From: Naganishia liquefaciens
Taxonomy: Eukaryota; Basidiomycota; Tremellomycetes; Filobasidiales; Filobasidiaceae
DNA length: 64,000 nt
Assembly (NCBI GenBank): GCA_013423385.1
Contig: BLZA01000019.1
Coordinates: forward strand, 744,001-808,000
Direction: 5' to 3'
The translations under genes were made by a program, and so were the position numbers. The notes beneath the pieces were generated by a model that saw only the letters and a program-made list of their open reading frames with translations, searched no databases and was not told the DNA's origin. Positions 43,286-55,488 of the stretch are shown here, one piece after another (position 1 is the stretch's first letter; every line of letters starts with the position of its first letter).

Positions 43286-45265
43286 ATGTCCTACAGAACG
43301 CCCATACCACGGGCTTTTGCAAACACATCGTCCATGATTGCTCTGCGTCAATCAAGTCGACTATCTACACGCTCCCTTGCTGCTCTTCGACCGCGACAAT
43401 TCGCCATGCTTTCTACACTACCCGCCACACCGATGCCGACCGATCGGCCGATGTGCAGACGGCAGGACTCATCGTCATCGCAAACCCAGATACGGTCGAT
43501 GAGTTCGAGCCGCTCCAAGATGCCTGATGCTGCTGCCGCCAACACGACTGCCGCCAATGCCTCCAAGCCTTCGCCCTCGACACCGCACCAAAAGGCACTC
43601 ACCCTGGAGACCATCAACCCAGCCGTGCTCGAGGTCGAATACGCCGTCCGCGGAGAACTCGCTCTCAAGGCCGACCACTACACCAAAACCCTGGATGCCG
43701 GTGGTGCCGACGCCGAGGACCTCCCCTTTGACCGCGTCGTCACCGCCAACATCGGCAACCCGCAACAGCGCGGCCTGGACCAAAGCCCAATCACTTTCTG
43801 GCGTCAAGTGATTTCCCTGTGTGAATACCCTGACCTCTTGGGTCATCCGCTCGCCGATCGGATTTACCCGTCTGATGCCATCGAGCGCGCACGCGAGTTG
43901 AACAAGGAGATTGGCTCGACGGGCGCATACACGCATTCCAAGGGCGTGCTGGGGATCCGAAAGAAGGTTGCCAAGTTTATCGAGGAGCGCGACGGCGTTG
44001 CCGCGGGCTCTGTCGATTCCGAAAACATCTTTTTGACGGCCGGTGCGTCATCGGGCGTATCGCAGATCATGAGCGTCGCGCTGCGCGAGGGCGAGGGCGT
44101 CATGATTCCGATCCCGCAGTACCCACTCTACACGGCAACCCTTGCCAATCTGAGCTGCAAGCCATTGCCGTATAACCTGACAGAAGAGAATCAGTGGGGC
44201 CTGAGCAGCGATGTTCTGCAAAAGACGCTCGATGATGCACGCGAGGCCAAAGTAAAGGTCAAGGCGCTCGTGGTGATCAACCCTGGTAATCCGACGGGTG
44301 GATGCCTTTCGTATGACGACATGCGCAAAATTGTGCAGCTATGCTACGACAATTCAATCCTGCTGTGCGCCGACGAAGTGTACCAGAACAACATTTACGA
44401 CCGCGTCAACAAGCCGTTTTACAGTTTCCGTAAAGTGCTGATGGAGATGGAGGACGAAAACGTTCGCAAGGGCGTCGAGCTTGTCAGTTTCCACTCGATC
44501 AGTAAAGGCGTCAGTGGCGAGTGCGGCCGACGTGGTGGATACATGGAGATGGTCAACATCGAGGAGGACGTAGTGGACATGATTTACAAGATGGCCAGCA
44601 TCAACCTGTGTCCGCCCGTCACGGGTCAGGTGAGTCTCAGAGGCCTTGATTCTGTTCTACCTGTTGATGATGGTGATGGTGATGGTGATGCTGACGACGT
44701 GCTTGTAGATCGGCGTCGACCTACTCGTCGATCCGCCAAAACCCGGCGACGCGTCCTACGAACTCTGGCACGAGGAAACATCCCTGACACACCAAAACCT
44801 CAAGGACCGCTCGGCGTTTATGAGCGAGCGCTTCAATGCCCTGCCGGGCATGTCGTGCCAGCCCGCCGAGGGCGCAATGTACCTTTTCCCGCAAATCGAG
44901 ATGCCGGAAAAGGCGATCCGTCGGGCCAAGGAGTTGGGCAAGCCTGCGGATGTCATGTATGCGCTCGAGATGCTTGGTGAGTTGGCGATCTCGTCGGGCC
45001 GGGATGGCCGAGGCGAGGCAGACTGTAGGCTGATTGCGTTTTGGCGCGGCAGATGCGACGGGAATCTGCGCGGTCGCCGGGTCTGGGTTTGGACAGGAGG
45101 ACGGGACGTATCATGTGCGCGTGACCGCGCTGTGTCCGGGTAGGTTCCAGGTATCAGGATGAGACCGGGCTTGTGTTGATCGATGTTGGAATTTTGCCAG
45201 GTGTCGAGGAATACGTCGGCAAGATTGAAAAGTTCCACAAGGAGTTTATGGCCAAGTATGCATAG
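43286..45265 (+). CDS. ALT1: Alanine aminotransferase
   Basis: This PLP enzyme interconverts alanine plus 2-oxoglutarate and pyruvate plus glutamate. Exons 43286-44629, 44709-44976, 45053-45139 and 45201-45265 give 587 aa. The class-I aminotransferase core has VVTANIGNPQQRGLDQ, LTAGASSGVSQIM, IPIPQYPLYTATLA, VVINPGNPTGGCLS, LLCADEVYQNNIY and the PLP lysine in SFHSISKGVSGECGRRGGY. About 105 residues precede the conserved core. They begin MSYRTPIPRAFANTSS, are rich in Ser and Arg, and contain several in-frame ATGs (for example at MSSSRSKMPD), so a mitochondrial precursor and a shorter cytosolic form could both arise. Intron 1 carries GATGGT repeats. It converges on PSF3 with about 180 bp between stops. 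Confidence 0.96.
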
Positions 45266-45444
45266 GCCCGGGATTCACGAGCTCGTCGCCAGGGTTGTGT
45301 GCAGTCTTTTTTTTTTCTCGCGACGGGATATCCATTGTATCAGAGTAGTTGTTTTGAAGTTGAAAATACATGAATGAATGCAACGGTACTGGAAATACAA
45401 CGTGGGGGCAATACAGTGAGTTGGACGCGACGGGACGGCTCGAT

Positions 45445-46294
45445 CTATCGGCCCATCTTGTTCCGGCCGAGTGGCGTATCATACCACACTTTTACCTTGC
45501 GCTCGCCCTCTTGGCCGATCGCAAACACTGCCAAGGGAAGGAAAAGGCGTCAACTCGGGGCCGGAAACGCGGCGCGGCGCACTCACACTCGCGCTCCTCG
45601 GCATCCATCCCCTCCATAAACGCCTCTCCCGCCACGAGCCCTGCGGCCCCGCTCCCCGTTCCACCATCCGTTACGGCCGTCCCCGAGGCAGCCGAAGATG
45701 CGCCATAGTGCGTCGCGAGGTCCTGGATGAGGGGTAAGCGGTGGATGAACGTCTTGAGCAGTGTCGCGCGGAGGGCAGTTGATTGCGGTGGTTCGAGGCT
45801 GAGGGAGGGCGGCGGGGCGGGGCGGGGGGGGGGGCGGGGAGGATATCAGCATGTGAGAATGGAAGAGAAGGGCGAGGACGATGGGGCGCTCGAAGCGTAC
45901 AGCGTGTAAATGTTACGGCCGAAAGTGTACCACCATCCGTTGGCGCCGACGAGCGAGGCGAGACTGATGCTCGTGGCCGATGCGTTGAGTGCCGAGCGGA
46001 CGCGCGGGGAATAAGGTGCCGGGATGGGAAACATTGTGAAGCCGCTAACACGGGAATTTAAGCAACGCTTGGGCCGCGCCCTTGATCAAGAAGAGGGCGA
46101 GACGGGCACAACACGCACTGGAAACTCAGGCGCTCGGCCATCCAGAACGGCAGCTCTGCCTTTGCATACTGCTTGATATCGCGTTCGTTCCCGCCCTCGA
46201 GGAACCCGATGCCGGCGACGTCGAGTGTGAATGTGCATGCGAGCTTGTGCGTGTCGGCAAGGATGGCGTCGATGGCGTAGTAGTCGGTGGCCAT
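45445..46294 (-). CDS. PSF3: GINS complex subunit Psf3
   Basis: GINS is part of the CMG helicase needed for DNA replication. Exons 46294-46119, 46044-45901, 45798-45587 and 45527-45445 give 204 aa, the normal length. The N-terminus MATDYYAIDAILADTHKL, then CTFTLDVAGIGFLEGG and LPFWMAERL, is diagnostic. Next are SPRVRSALNASATSISLASL, LRATLLKTFIHRLPLIQDL and the C-terminal RELFAIGQEGERKVKVWY. Intron 2 includes a long C-tract (seen as a G run near 45820-45837 on the plus strand). It is divergent from CSN1 with 221 bp between starts. Confidence 0.93.
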
Positions 46295-46515
46295 GGTGGA
46301 CGGGGTGGGGGGTGGGGGGAACGCGGGAAGCAGGCAAGAGACGCGTTTGATGCCGTTGAATGAACGAGGCAGCTCGTGGTTTGCTTCCGCGCGCACTGAG
46401 TATTACGTCAGCAGAGGCAGCCAGGCAGGATTCGTCAGAGCAGAGCAGGGCATTTCAGGTCATCCGGCACAGACACCTTGGTGGTCTCCAGCCACCCCTC
46501 TCCATCCCGTCCATC

Positions 46516-46885
46516 ATGGCAGACCCAGCGACATTCGACCTCGACACCTACGCCGCAGAGTACTCGGGTACGTGCTGACCCCTCTCCGCGTCCTGCCTTC
46601 TTCCCTCGGCTTCTGCTTTTCCCGTCCTAACACCCGATCCTCCCCTCCCCTTCCCCCTCCCTTCCCCCGCAGGTCGCACCGCCATCCAGCGTCTCCTCCA
46701 GGTCGCCAAGCTCGCTCCGGCTCGGCGCACAAAACAAGCAGCGCTCACTCGTGCACTCGAGATTATCAAACGGGACACGGTCGATACCGAGTTGTACCGT
46801 GTCGCGCGGGCGCAGCTTGAGGATGTGTCGAGTCGGATGACGAATCGTGATGGCGAGGCGCCGACAGGGATGGTGTCGAACAAAA

Positions 46886-46922
<37 letters not shown>

Positions 46923-48483
46923 AGCGTGGCTCGCGCGGACGGCCGATGCTGCGCAAAGGACAACAGAGAAACTCGAAGCCGAGCTGCGCAACTATAGTCT
47001 CAACATGATCAAGGAATCCACGCGGCAGACCTTGCTCGCCATGGCGCGACACGAGCGTGCGCGCGGGGACTTGGCCGCGGCGGGGAGGACGCTGGCCAAA
47101 GTACGCGACTACCAAAGCGGGGCAGAACACGAGGTCGAGACGTATTTGAGCGTGATCGAGGTCGCGCTCACCGAGGGATCGTACGGCGTCGTCTTGCCGA
47201 CGGTGATCAAGGCACAGCATGCGATCGCCAGGCTGGCGTCGAGTGCCGTCTCGTCGACGACGATGAGTGGCGTCGGAGCCGGGGTCTTGACGGGTGAGCA
47301 GATTAGGGAGCGCGAACGTAGGCAGAGGGCGGTGCAAGGGGTCACGGCCGAGACGGGCGCAAAGTTGGCGTTTGCCAAGGGGTGTGCATTGGTCGCGACC
47401 GGTCAGTGGGACGCCGGCGTGCGCGAATTGGCGGGCGTGCGTGGGCGGCTGGGCGAATGGGAGGGCTCGGTAGGTGTAACCTTTCGGAACGCTGTTGTAC
47501 CTTGATGATGGTCGCTGACACTCGCCCGGCCGGACGTCGGGACAGATCTTTTCGCTCTCGGATATCGCCATGTACATCGCGCTGGCCGCGCTCGCGACGC
47601 TCGACCGCGCGCAGCTCAAGTCACTCGTCTTGGAGAATACGCACGTCAGGTACGTCATGGACCACGGCGGCGCGCCCTGGACACGGCAGGTCGTCGAGGC
47701 GTTTGTGGGAGCGCGGTACGCGACCGTCTTGCAGTTGCTCGAGGCATACAGGGTGAGTCTCACGAAACCACTACTACCATACACAAGGCGAGCCATACGC
47801 TGATCTTGCCACCGGCCAGTGGCGTCCGACGTACGACCTCCACATCCACGCCCAGGTGCCCGCCCTCCTGGAAACCATCAGACATCGCGCCTACGTGCAG
47901 TACTTTGAGCCGTTTCAAAACGTACAGCTGGCGCGCATGGCAGCAACGTTTGGCGTGCCCACCCAAGGCGCCGAGGCCGAGGCCGAGGCGTTTGAGCGGG
48001 ACGTGGTGGGCCTTGTGCAAGCGGGCAAGTTGGGCGCGCGCGTGGACGATATCAAAAAGGTAGGTAGGGAGGGTTTCGGGCATACTGCTTTCTTTGCCCA
48101 TGCGCGAACCTAGGCCATGCTGATACGATTGCGCGATTCCGCGGCATCAGGTTCTGTACGCCCGCAATCCCGACAAGCGTCGTGCGCTTTACCGCGACAC
48201 GCTGCAAACGGGGCAAATCGTCCAGGAATCAACGCGCCAGGCGTTCCTCCGCATGCAGCTGTACGTCGTGACACCACCGCCTTTTCTCGGCGGCGTTTGC
48301 CCTGCCCTTTACTGACTGTTCCCCACGTCCGATTTTCCTTGCAGACACCAAGCGGGCATCCTCATCGAGACACCGCAGGATCGCAAGAAACGCGTGGCCA
48401 AGGTAGCGGGGCTCGGTCGCGAGGGACAGGGAGATCTGACGTACCTCGAAGGGTCCGATGAGGAGATGTTGCAGACGGCGTGA
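46516..48483 (+). CDS. CSN1: COP9 signalosome subunit 1
   Basis: Csn1 is a PCI-domain scaffold of the signalosome that removes Nedd8 from cullins. Exons 46516-46567, 46673-47469, 47546-47752, 47820-48059, 48151-48260 and 48345-48483 give 514 aa. The N-terminal helical region has FDLDTYAAEYSGRTAIQRL and LAMARHERARGDLAAAGR. The PCI part has DIAMYIALAALATLDR, YDLHIHAQVPALLETI, YVQYFEPFQNVQLARMA and KLGARVDDIKKVLYARNPDK. The last two resemble the CSN1 RIDxxxKVLYA pattern rather than Rpn7, which supports Csn1. A run of twelve Asp codons (GAC repeat, about 46888-46920) makes an acidic loop. Intron 1 is about 105 nt and pyrimidine-rich. Confidence 0.9.
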
Positions 48484-48804
48484 GAGGGTTCATGTTGCGT
48501 CTAGCGAGCGGCATAGGGAGCCGTCGCGTAATTGGAGCTGGCTGGGAGCATCGGTTGTAACTGCCGTCGAATGGGTCTTTAGAGTGCCCGACGGAGATGT
48601 CATGGAATGTCCTGTACAGATCGCGATCCCACGCGACGCCTAGGATCTCGGCGAGCTGCAACGCGGACACAAGTCTGAGACGCGATCCAGACCACAGGAA
48701 AACACACAATCTGAGCCGCGAGACGAAAAACGATGTGCATCGTACGACACGCGACTGCAAGTACAACAATAAATAACACTGGCCGGAGATCCCTGCTGGC
48801 CCAA
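48484..48804. other. Convergent 3' region, no gene seen
   Basis: About 320 bp between the stops of CSN1 and NOP53. These are presumably overlapping 3' UTRs; no supported frame was seen. Confidence 0.4.
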
Positions 48805-50483
48805 CTAATCCCGATCGAACCGCTTGAAATCGTGCTTTTCGTACTCTTTGATCTTGAGCACGCGCTTTGTTGGCCTGCAAGCAAGGAGGGGTGGGGGGGG
48901 GGGGAGGGTGGAGGGTCAGCCATGCTTGTTGGTCTGAGCACGAAAACTTACATCTGCCTGACACGCGGTTCGACGAGCGCACGCTGCTGTAGTGACAAGA
49001 ACCTGTCGCGGAAGAGGTTTCCCTCGGGCTGCAAGTGAATCACGGATCAGCGGGGCGGGCTCCTATCGCCAAGGCGATGGAATACACACCTTGAGCTGCC
49101 GCAGATTCTCGCTGAGATCCTCGCCGAGCTGAACCTCGACGTCCCTGCCCTGCACCAAATGCTTGCCCATCCGCTTGCCCGGCGCCATCCCGCTCCGTGC
49201 CAACTCGCGCTCGCGCTCCCGTTTCCGCTCCTCGGCCGCAGCGGCTGCCTTGGCGCGCGCCTCGGCCTGGGCCTTGAGTGACGGCAGGGCGGCCAGATGG
49301 GCGCGTAATTTCTTGGCGGCGCGGGCTTCGGCGAGTTTTTGCTCGGCCGCGCGACGGCGCGCGATCCGGTTCCGGTCCGCCTGGGTTTTCCGCCGCGGCA
49401 TCACGGATTTCTTGAATTGCGCGAGTTGGTGGAACACGTCGGGTCCGTCGTGGGCATCGACCCCCGAGCCCTGGGCGAGCTGTTCGAGCGCGAGGGCTTC
49501 CTTGTCGCCGGCGGCGACGGTCATGCCCGGTGCGACGCCTCGCTCCGTGGGGACGGCATTCATGCGCGCGACATGTCTAAACTTTTCAATCCGCTGCTCC
49601 TGCTGCCGCTCTCGCTCGAGCCGGGTCATTTCCTCTTGTACGGCCGCATCCAGCAACGCCTGGTACGCCTCGAGTTTCGGATTGTACGAGATACCGGCGT
49701 CCGGGATGGGCAGGGCCTTGGTGGCGCTGAGCGTCGCCTGTAGATCACGCTGTCGGGCGTACGTGACGGGTGCACGGGGCTTGACGTCGCGTAAGCGGGC
49801 TTCGTAGCCCCATGCATCGGGCGCGGGCACGGGCACCTTGGCCCGCCGACCGGCTTCGTGCTCGTCGTCGTCGTCGTCCTCGATCGCCCGTCCGTCGGCG
49901 CCCCAGACATCCTTGAGCGCCGCAGCCTCGACGCCCTTTGTGGCGAGACTGGCACTGCCCATGCCCATGCCATCGAGTGCGCGTACGGCGCCCTTGCGTG
50001 CGATCCGGAGGAGACGTTCCTTTTCTTCGGCGCTGAGTTTGGGCTGCTTGTGTACACGTTCGGTCGATGCCGAGGCCGAGGAGGCGGGCCTGGCGCGTGA
50101 GGAGAGAGCGGGCATGGCGGAGCGTTGGGAAAGTGCGGCGAGTGATTTGAGCACGGGGCGGGATTTTACCTTGCGGCGGACTGGCGGCGCAAAGATCAGC
50201 TTACGCGGAGAGGAGGGGTTGGCTCGAAGCGTCTGGACTCACTCTCGGCATCGCCTTGCACATCCACCACGTACGCCGCACCGGTACTCTGGTCCGCCTG
50301 CGGGCCCAGCACGGTCTCGACCTCTCGTTTACGCTCGAGTGCGCGCTCCTCGGGCTGGATGTCGATATTCTTGCGCCATGCCTTTTTCCCCTTGCGGTTT
50401 GTCTGGGCGTACTGCGCCGGTGCGCCAATGGCACTGGTGGACGACGAAGACTTTGCGGGCCTCTGTGTGCGTGCGGCGGGCAT
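48805..50483 (-). CDS. NOP53: 60S ribosome biogenesis factor Nop53
   Basis: Nop53 recruits the exosome and Mtr4 to pre-60S particles to process 7S rRNA. Exons 50483-50243, 50180-49090, 49028-48952 and 48874-48805 give 492 aa. The N-terminal part has KKAWRKNIDIQPEERALERK and AAYVVDVQGD, the usual Nop53 signature. Then come KVKSRPVLKSLAALSQRSA, YNPKLEAYQALLDAAVQEE, FKKSVMPRRKTQADRNRIAR and a long Ala/Arg/Glu coiled coil. The C-terminus reads LGEDLSENLRQLKPEGNLF, VEPRVRQMPTKRALKIKEY and EKHDFKRFD. Intron 3 contains a poly-C tract. It is divergent from SEC12 with only 205 bp between starts. Confidence 0.93.
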
Positions 50484-50636
50484 GATGGGTGGGTGGGTTG
50501 AGTGGTCAAGAGGTCGTACGCATGGCTGCACTCGTCCTGAAATCAAGTGGATGCTCTCTTGTGTCGGAAATCTCCCGGCGCAGTCACGTGCACTCGGCCG
50601 CCGAGGGGGGCGGGGCGGGGTGCATGATTCATCTCG

Positions 50637-50688
50637 CGCGCCCTCCTCCCGCTCCTCCCACTCCTCCCCCTCCCTCGCTCGACCCGCC
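50637..50688 (+). promoter_or_regulatory. Pyrimidine-rich core promoter tract before SEC12
   Basis: A CCTCC/CTCCC-rich tract runs up to the SEC12 start codon inside the short bidirectional promoter shared with NOP53. CT-rich initiator regions are common in fungal housekeeping promoters. No TATA box was seen. Confidence 0.3.
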
Positions 50689-52629
50689 ATGACCCGCACA
50701 ACCCACCATGCCCACCCCACGCCCGGGTTCCCCGTCTTTTGTATCGCATTCACAGACGACACCCATCTCCTCCTCGGCGGCGGCGGAGGAGCAAGCAGAA
50801 CAGGAATCCTCAACAAGCTCGTACGTGACTACCCGTTATCGTTGGCCGAGAACGTCGCACTGACATTCCTCACCCTCGGGTACGAGCAGAAACTATACGC
50901 CGTCGACAAGACGGGCGAAAAATTCGAGGCCTTGAAGGAGCACGTGTTTGAAAAGGGCGCGGATTCACCCAACACCCTCGCCGTGGACGTGTCCGTGCGT
51001 AGCTTTCTCGCGATGCCAACGTCTCCGCTCACCAGCTCGACTTGATAGCGTAAACAAGCGATCGTGGGCGTCAACCAGCCTGTAGATTCTATTCAGCACG
51101 CACCGGAAGAGGGTAACAGGCATTGTCGGCTCTTGGACTACAGCGGCGATGAGTGTGTGCCTCACGCGCAAGGGCGTGATGGGAACGCTCTGGCTGATGG
51201 TCGCGCGCAGGTTTAAGCAGGTTGCAGCCGTCCAAACTATAACCGAACCATGGAGCGACAACTATCCATACCAGGTCCGTTCCCCTCGGGGTTCTCACTC
51301 TGCAGGCGGGCGAGCGCTAACCTTGCCTCCCTCCCTGCTCCCTGCTTACTCTAGAAACACACATCCCTCAACCCGCGTGCAACGCTCGTAGCAATCGCAA
51401 CAACAAACTACGACGCCTCTCTCTCCCGGATCAGTATCCTTTCCCATCCGGACCTGTGCATCGTCGTGCGTGATCTCGCAGCGGATGTGGGTGGCACCGG
51501 CGCTGAGGTCGTAGACTTGGATTGGAGCGCGGATGGGACGCTGGTGAGTTTGTTTTTGGGGAAGAGCGCCGTCTCAGGAGGGGACGTGCCGCTGGATGCT
51601 GATGGGATCGTGCTGCGTATCAGTTTGCGGTGACGACGCCCAACGGGGTGGATGTGTATTCCGTGGATGCCTCGACGGAAAAGGATCCAAGGGTGACGTT
51701 TGAGCAGACGATCCCCGCGCCGGGACTCGATGCGAATCCAGTCGTCTTTCGTGCAGCTCGGTACGTTGTTTCCCCGCTGAGCTTTGTTGGCATCCTCGTT
51801 TTTTTTTTCGGGGATTAACTGATATATCTCAATGGTGACAGCTTTGCACGCGCTGCAACGACGTCCCCGGAATCCTCATCACCCCGACCGCAAACCCTGC
51901 ACTGTATCCTCAACGCCCGTCCACAGGCGAAACCACGTACCAGGAAACCAGGCGCCAAGCGTCCGCCGCCGGCACAGGAACGCGCGTACGCTGTCAACCT
52001 GTCGCTCGTACGGGACGCCGACGAGGGGAAACAACATGACGTCCGCCGCCGCAAGGGGCTCGGCGTGTGGGACATTGTGGCGCGGAGGGATATTGGGGGG
52101 CGGCCGGTGACGGCGATGCAGATCAGGTGAGCTGCGCGGGGGGCGGGCGCCCTTGGCCGGGACGCGCAAGCTGACCCGGTGTGATCCGGCGTTAATCAGC
52201 GGCGACGGAAAGTTACTGGCGTACGCTTCCTCGGATCTATCCATCGGTATTTTCGATGCACGGACGTTGACCGTACGTTGACACTTTTGCCCGGGCTGCG
52301 CGGAAAACACTCACCTTTTGCCCGCGTCGGCCATATGCGCTCACACACAGCCCTTGCTCAAGATCCTCCATGCGCATTCTTTTCCGACGACGGCGCTGGC
52401 GTTTAATCCCTCCGGGACACTGCTGGCGTCGAGTAGCGCGGATAACACCGTGCGCTTGGTCGTTGTTCCGGAGAGCTTTGGAAGCTGTGAGTCCTGACGC
52501 GGCTTGATCCTCGCGTGTGGTGGCAGGTGTGCTGATGATTCTCTGGATCTAGCGTCAATGATGGTGCTGAGTCTCGTGGTGGCCTTGTTGTTGGTGTTGA
52601 TCGCGTTGTATATTCAGTATAGAGCATAA
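50689..52629 (+). CDS. SEC12: Sec12-type guanine nucleotide exchange factor for Sar1
   Basis: Sec12 is an ER membrane WD40 protein that loads Sar1 with GTP and starts COPII budding. Ten exons (50689-50820, 50890-50994, 51049-51152, 51211-51274, 51355-51543, 51624-51760, 51842-52126, 52200-52272, 52351-52486, 52553-52629) give 433 aa. The N-terminus carries FPVFCIAFTDDTHLLLGGGG and ASRTGILNKLKLYAVD, the K-loop region of Sec12/PREB. Later repeats include QTITEPWSDNYPYQ, LVAIATTNYDASLSRI and LAFNPSGTLLASSSADNTV. The C-terminus is one transmembrane helix (MMVLSLVVALLLVLIALYI) with a four-residue lumenal end, so it lacks the long lumenal domain of yeast Sec12. It converges on the cofactor sulfurase gene. 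Confidence 0.9.
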
Positions 52630-52793
52630 GAGTGATTTCCCTTGGATTCATCCTGCGTCCGCGTTTCAAGTCACGCACGGGAGCGGTTGACGGCAATGTC
52701 GCGCGGCGTAACAAGCACGAAGCGACGGGTCCTTGGTATGGATACAATATGCGTCACATCTCCCATATACAACGATCAGCTGGATCGACCGCT

Positions 52794-55488
52794 TTAATAA
52801 TGTAATTGAACAGGCATCCCGACCTCGAGAAAACTCTGTCCCTCTTGTTCGCACCGCTGCAGATCCCTTTGCCACACAAGATGCATCCCAAACATGATCC
52901 GGCCACGCTCATTCCGCCGACGCCTGGCGAGCGCCAAGAACGTCTCGGGCGCGTGCTCGCCCGTCTCCTGATCGATCGCTACCATCTGGCATCGCCGGCA
53001 CTGGCCCAGCGCCGAAAAGACGTGCGGGCCAATGGTGACCTGTTCCACAGCGTCTTCGGCAAAAGGTTGGGCCGTGTCTGGCAGGAGGGAATCGATGGTG
53101 AAATTGCCGCGAAAACTCGTCGTCTTTGCTTTTCGGGCCGCTTGGCCGTTGCGCGACGCGGACATCCAAGTGGAGACGGTCTTGACGGATTCCCGGTTGA
53201 TCAGCAGGAACGGTGACTCGTTGGAGAGGAGCAGGGGTATCCGATCTGATGCTTGTTGCCCCGGGTTTGACAATTTGCTGTGGCGTGTCGATGTCGGTTG
53301 CCGGGCGAGGGCGCAGGACAAGCCGAGAAACTCGGATAACGTCTGGTTTAGAAGCGGATCCTGATGGACAACGGGAGACGCCGGTTCTCCACAAATAGCA
53401 AAGTCGCCTTGACCTTGTTGCTGTATTGGCGGCCAAGCAATCGGCACGGAAAACTCTGTCCCGCCAAACGCGATGCGGAGCATCTGCATCTCAAGATCAA
53501 CAGTCGGGCGGACGAGCGCCATACGATGGTGCTTTTTTTGGGACAGGGCTTTGCCAGTCTTGGTGTCAACCAGGACCCATTCTCGATCGTGGCGGAGACC
53601 TTCCTGGATCAAGGGCCACCGCTGTCCCGGCTCGATGCGCTGCGCCGCACATGATTTGATAGGGTAAACGAGCAACTCTGTCAGCTGATACGAAGTAGCC
53701 CGGTCACTGTTAGCTGACGAGCCGATGCTGCGGGTGCGGGTCAACTCCTGTTGCACAAAGAATCGCCGTATAAAGCTGACGAAGCGATCAACATCTTGCC
53801 GCGTATTCGCCACGTTCAAGCTGACCCGAACGCTGGCGCTGACGACCGCGCCATTGGCCGATTCGTCGCATCCCATGCCGGACCGGTGCTGCTCGATCAA
53901 GTCCGCCTCGGATGCGCCGACTTGGGAGGTGATGACGCCGGCGTTGCAGTGTCGGCCGGCGCGCAAGTGTATATTCTGTATGCATGCAAGGCGATCTACC
54001 TCGGTCGGCGGGACTATGGTACCGTTCGAGGTGAGAAAATTGAAGGCGATCGTTGAGCCTTGATCGCCTATTTCACCGATGGGATCGGAAGCGAGATGGG
54101 CGGTCCACGACTCCACGTCCGCCGACTCGGAATATATGCGACACACTGGTAGTCCATTGCTGTGCTTTAGGCGCGAGCATCCCTCAACCAATCGCTTGGT
54201 CAACCCAATCACATGCCTCTTCCTCTCGTCTTCCGGCCCAAACATCTCGTCAAACACCTCGAACCCACACGAGACGGCAAGGATCCCATGAAAATTGACC
54301 GTCCCGTCCTCCATTCGTGCGATGAAATCTTTCCGTGGGACCCGCCAGGACTTGTTCGGCGTGATGGCATCTACCGTTCCGCCACCAAAGTACGTCTTTC
54401 CGGAAAGAGCGTCCATCGCGGACCGTTTGACCACGAGTCCTCCTAATCCCGTCGGGAAGCCGAATATCTTGTAAAACGAAAAGGCGATAAAGTCGGGTGC
54501 CGTCTCGTATGGAATTTGCGATAGATCGAGCGTCTGATGTGCAGATAGGTAGGCAGCGGCATCCACGAGGAGGTAAGTCTGCCCCGCTTCATCTCCGGAC
54601 TTGACGCTGCAAATAGTCTCGACGTCGAATTTCCGCCCCGTGGCGTTGCATTGCAGGGGCGTACCTATTAGGCGTCGCGAGGTTGGGGGTGACGAAGCGA
54701 GGCTACCGTCCGCGAGGTCCTGCGTCGAGAAACTCTGAGCAACAGCCCCGCGCGAGGTCGCGATATCGCGCAACCCAACAAGACTCGTATGCGATTCGTC
54801 GAGATGGCGGAATTGTCCGACGCTGCCGCCGCGGTGCCAGTCAAAGCATTCCGCAACGAGCTTCAGACTCGCTGTGGCTCCGCTGGTAAAGACGAGCGCC
54901 CATGCACCCTCGTCCCCCGGTGATTCGACGTGGAATAGCCGCTGGAGGACTTGCGTACGTGTCTGGTCGATGGATGTTGCGGTGTTGACGGATGAAGGTG
55001 AATGCGAATGTGGATTCCCGTATAGTGTTGTCGGCGCCGAGAGTTTCTGTGTGTAGGCTTTGAGGAGTGATTGGGGGAAGGGAGGGGCGGCGGCGTTGTC
55101 AAGATAGCAGGCGTCTATTACGGGAAGAAGTCAGGAGGCAGGAGACAATGAGACGAGAGAGCGCGAACGAACCTCGTAATGCAGGATACTCTGTTATCCT
55201 ATACCCCTGCACCTTTTCGTCGTACGGATCTTCATCGTCATCCTTGCGGTTGATCCCGGTGTCCAAACCCGCACGACTCAATGCACCAGCCTGCTCACTA
55301 TGTGTGTCGACCGAATCCCTCCTGGAAGCCGATGTGGATGAACACGATGTTTCCGTATCAGTGACCTGTTGAACAGTCTGCGAGACAGCTGGTGGTCGTC
55401 CTCCCTGATGCTGCGAGGTGGTCGCCGAGGATGCCCGTTGCAGGTAGGATATGGCCTTGCCAGCGATCCACATTTTGTCGAGGTGCAT
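52794..55488 (-). CDS. hxB: Molybdenum cofactor sulfurase (HxB/MOCOS)
   Basis: This enzyme takes sulfur from L-cysteine and puts it on the molybdenum cofactor of xanthine dehydrogenase, which is inactive without it. Two exons (55488-55173, 55114-52794) give 878 aa. The N-terminal NifS-like PLP domain has CYLDNAAAPPFPQSLL, FTSGATASLKLVAE, ESHTSLVGLRDIA, YLLVDAAAYLSAH and the PLP lysine in FSFYKIFGFPTGLGG. The C-terminal MOSC domain has LTELLVYPIKSCAAQRI, REWVLVDTKTGKALSQKK and the cofactor-site RCQMVAIDQETGE. About 100 residues precede the conserved EYPAL start and are low-complexity (DTETSCSSTSASRRDS). The frame has another ATG at 55605, so the start is uncertain. It is divergent from xanthine dehydrogenase, the enzyme it serves. 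Confidence 0.93.

Noticed and set aside
45820-45837. G run as a candidate quadruplex or telomere-like tract
   Set aside because: On the coding strand it is the polypyrimidine tract of PSF3 intron 2, which explains it.
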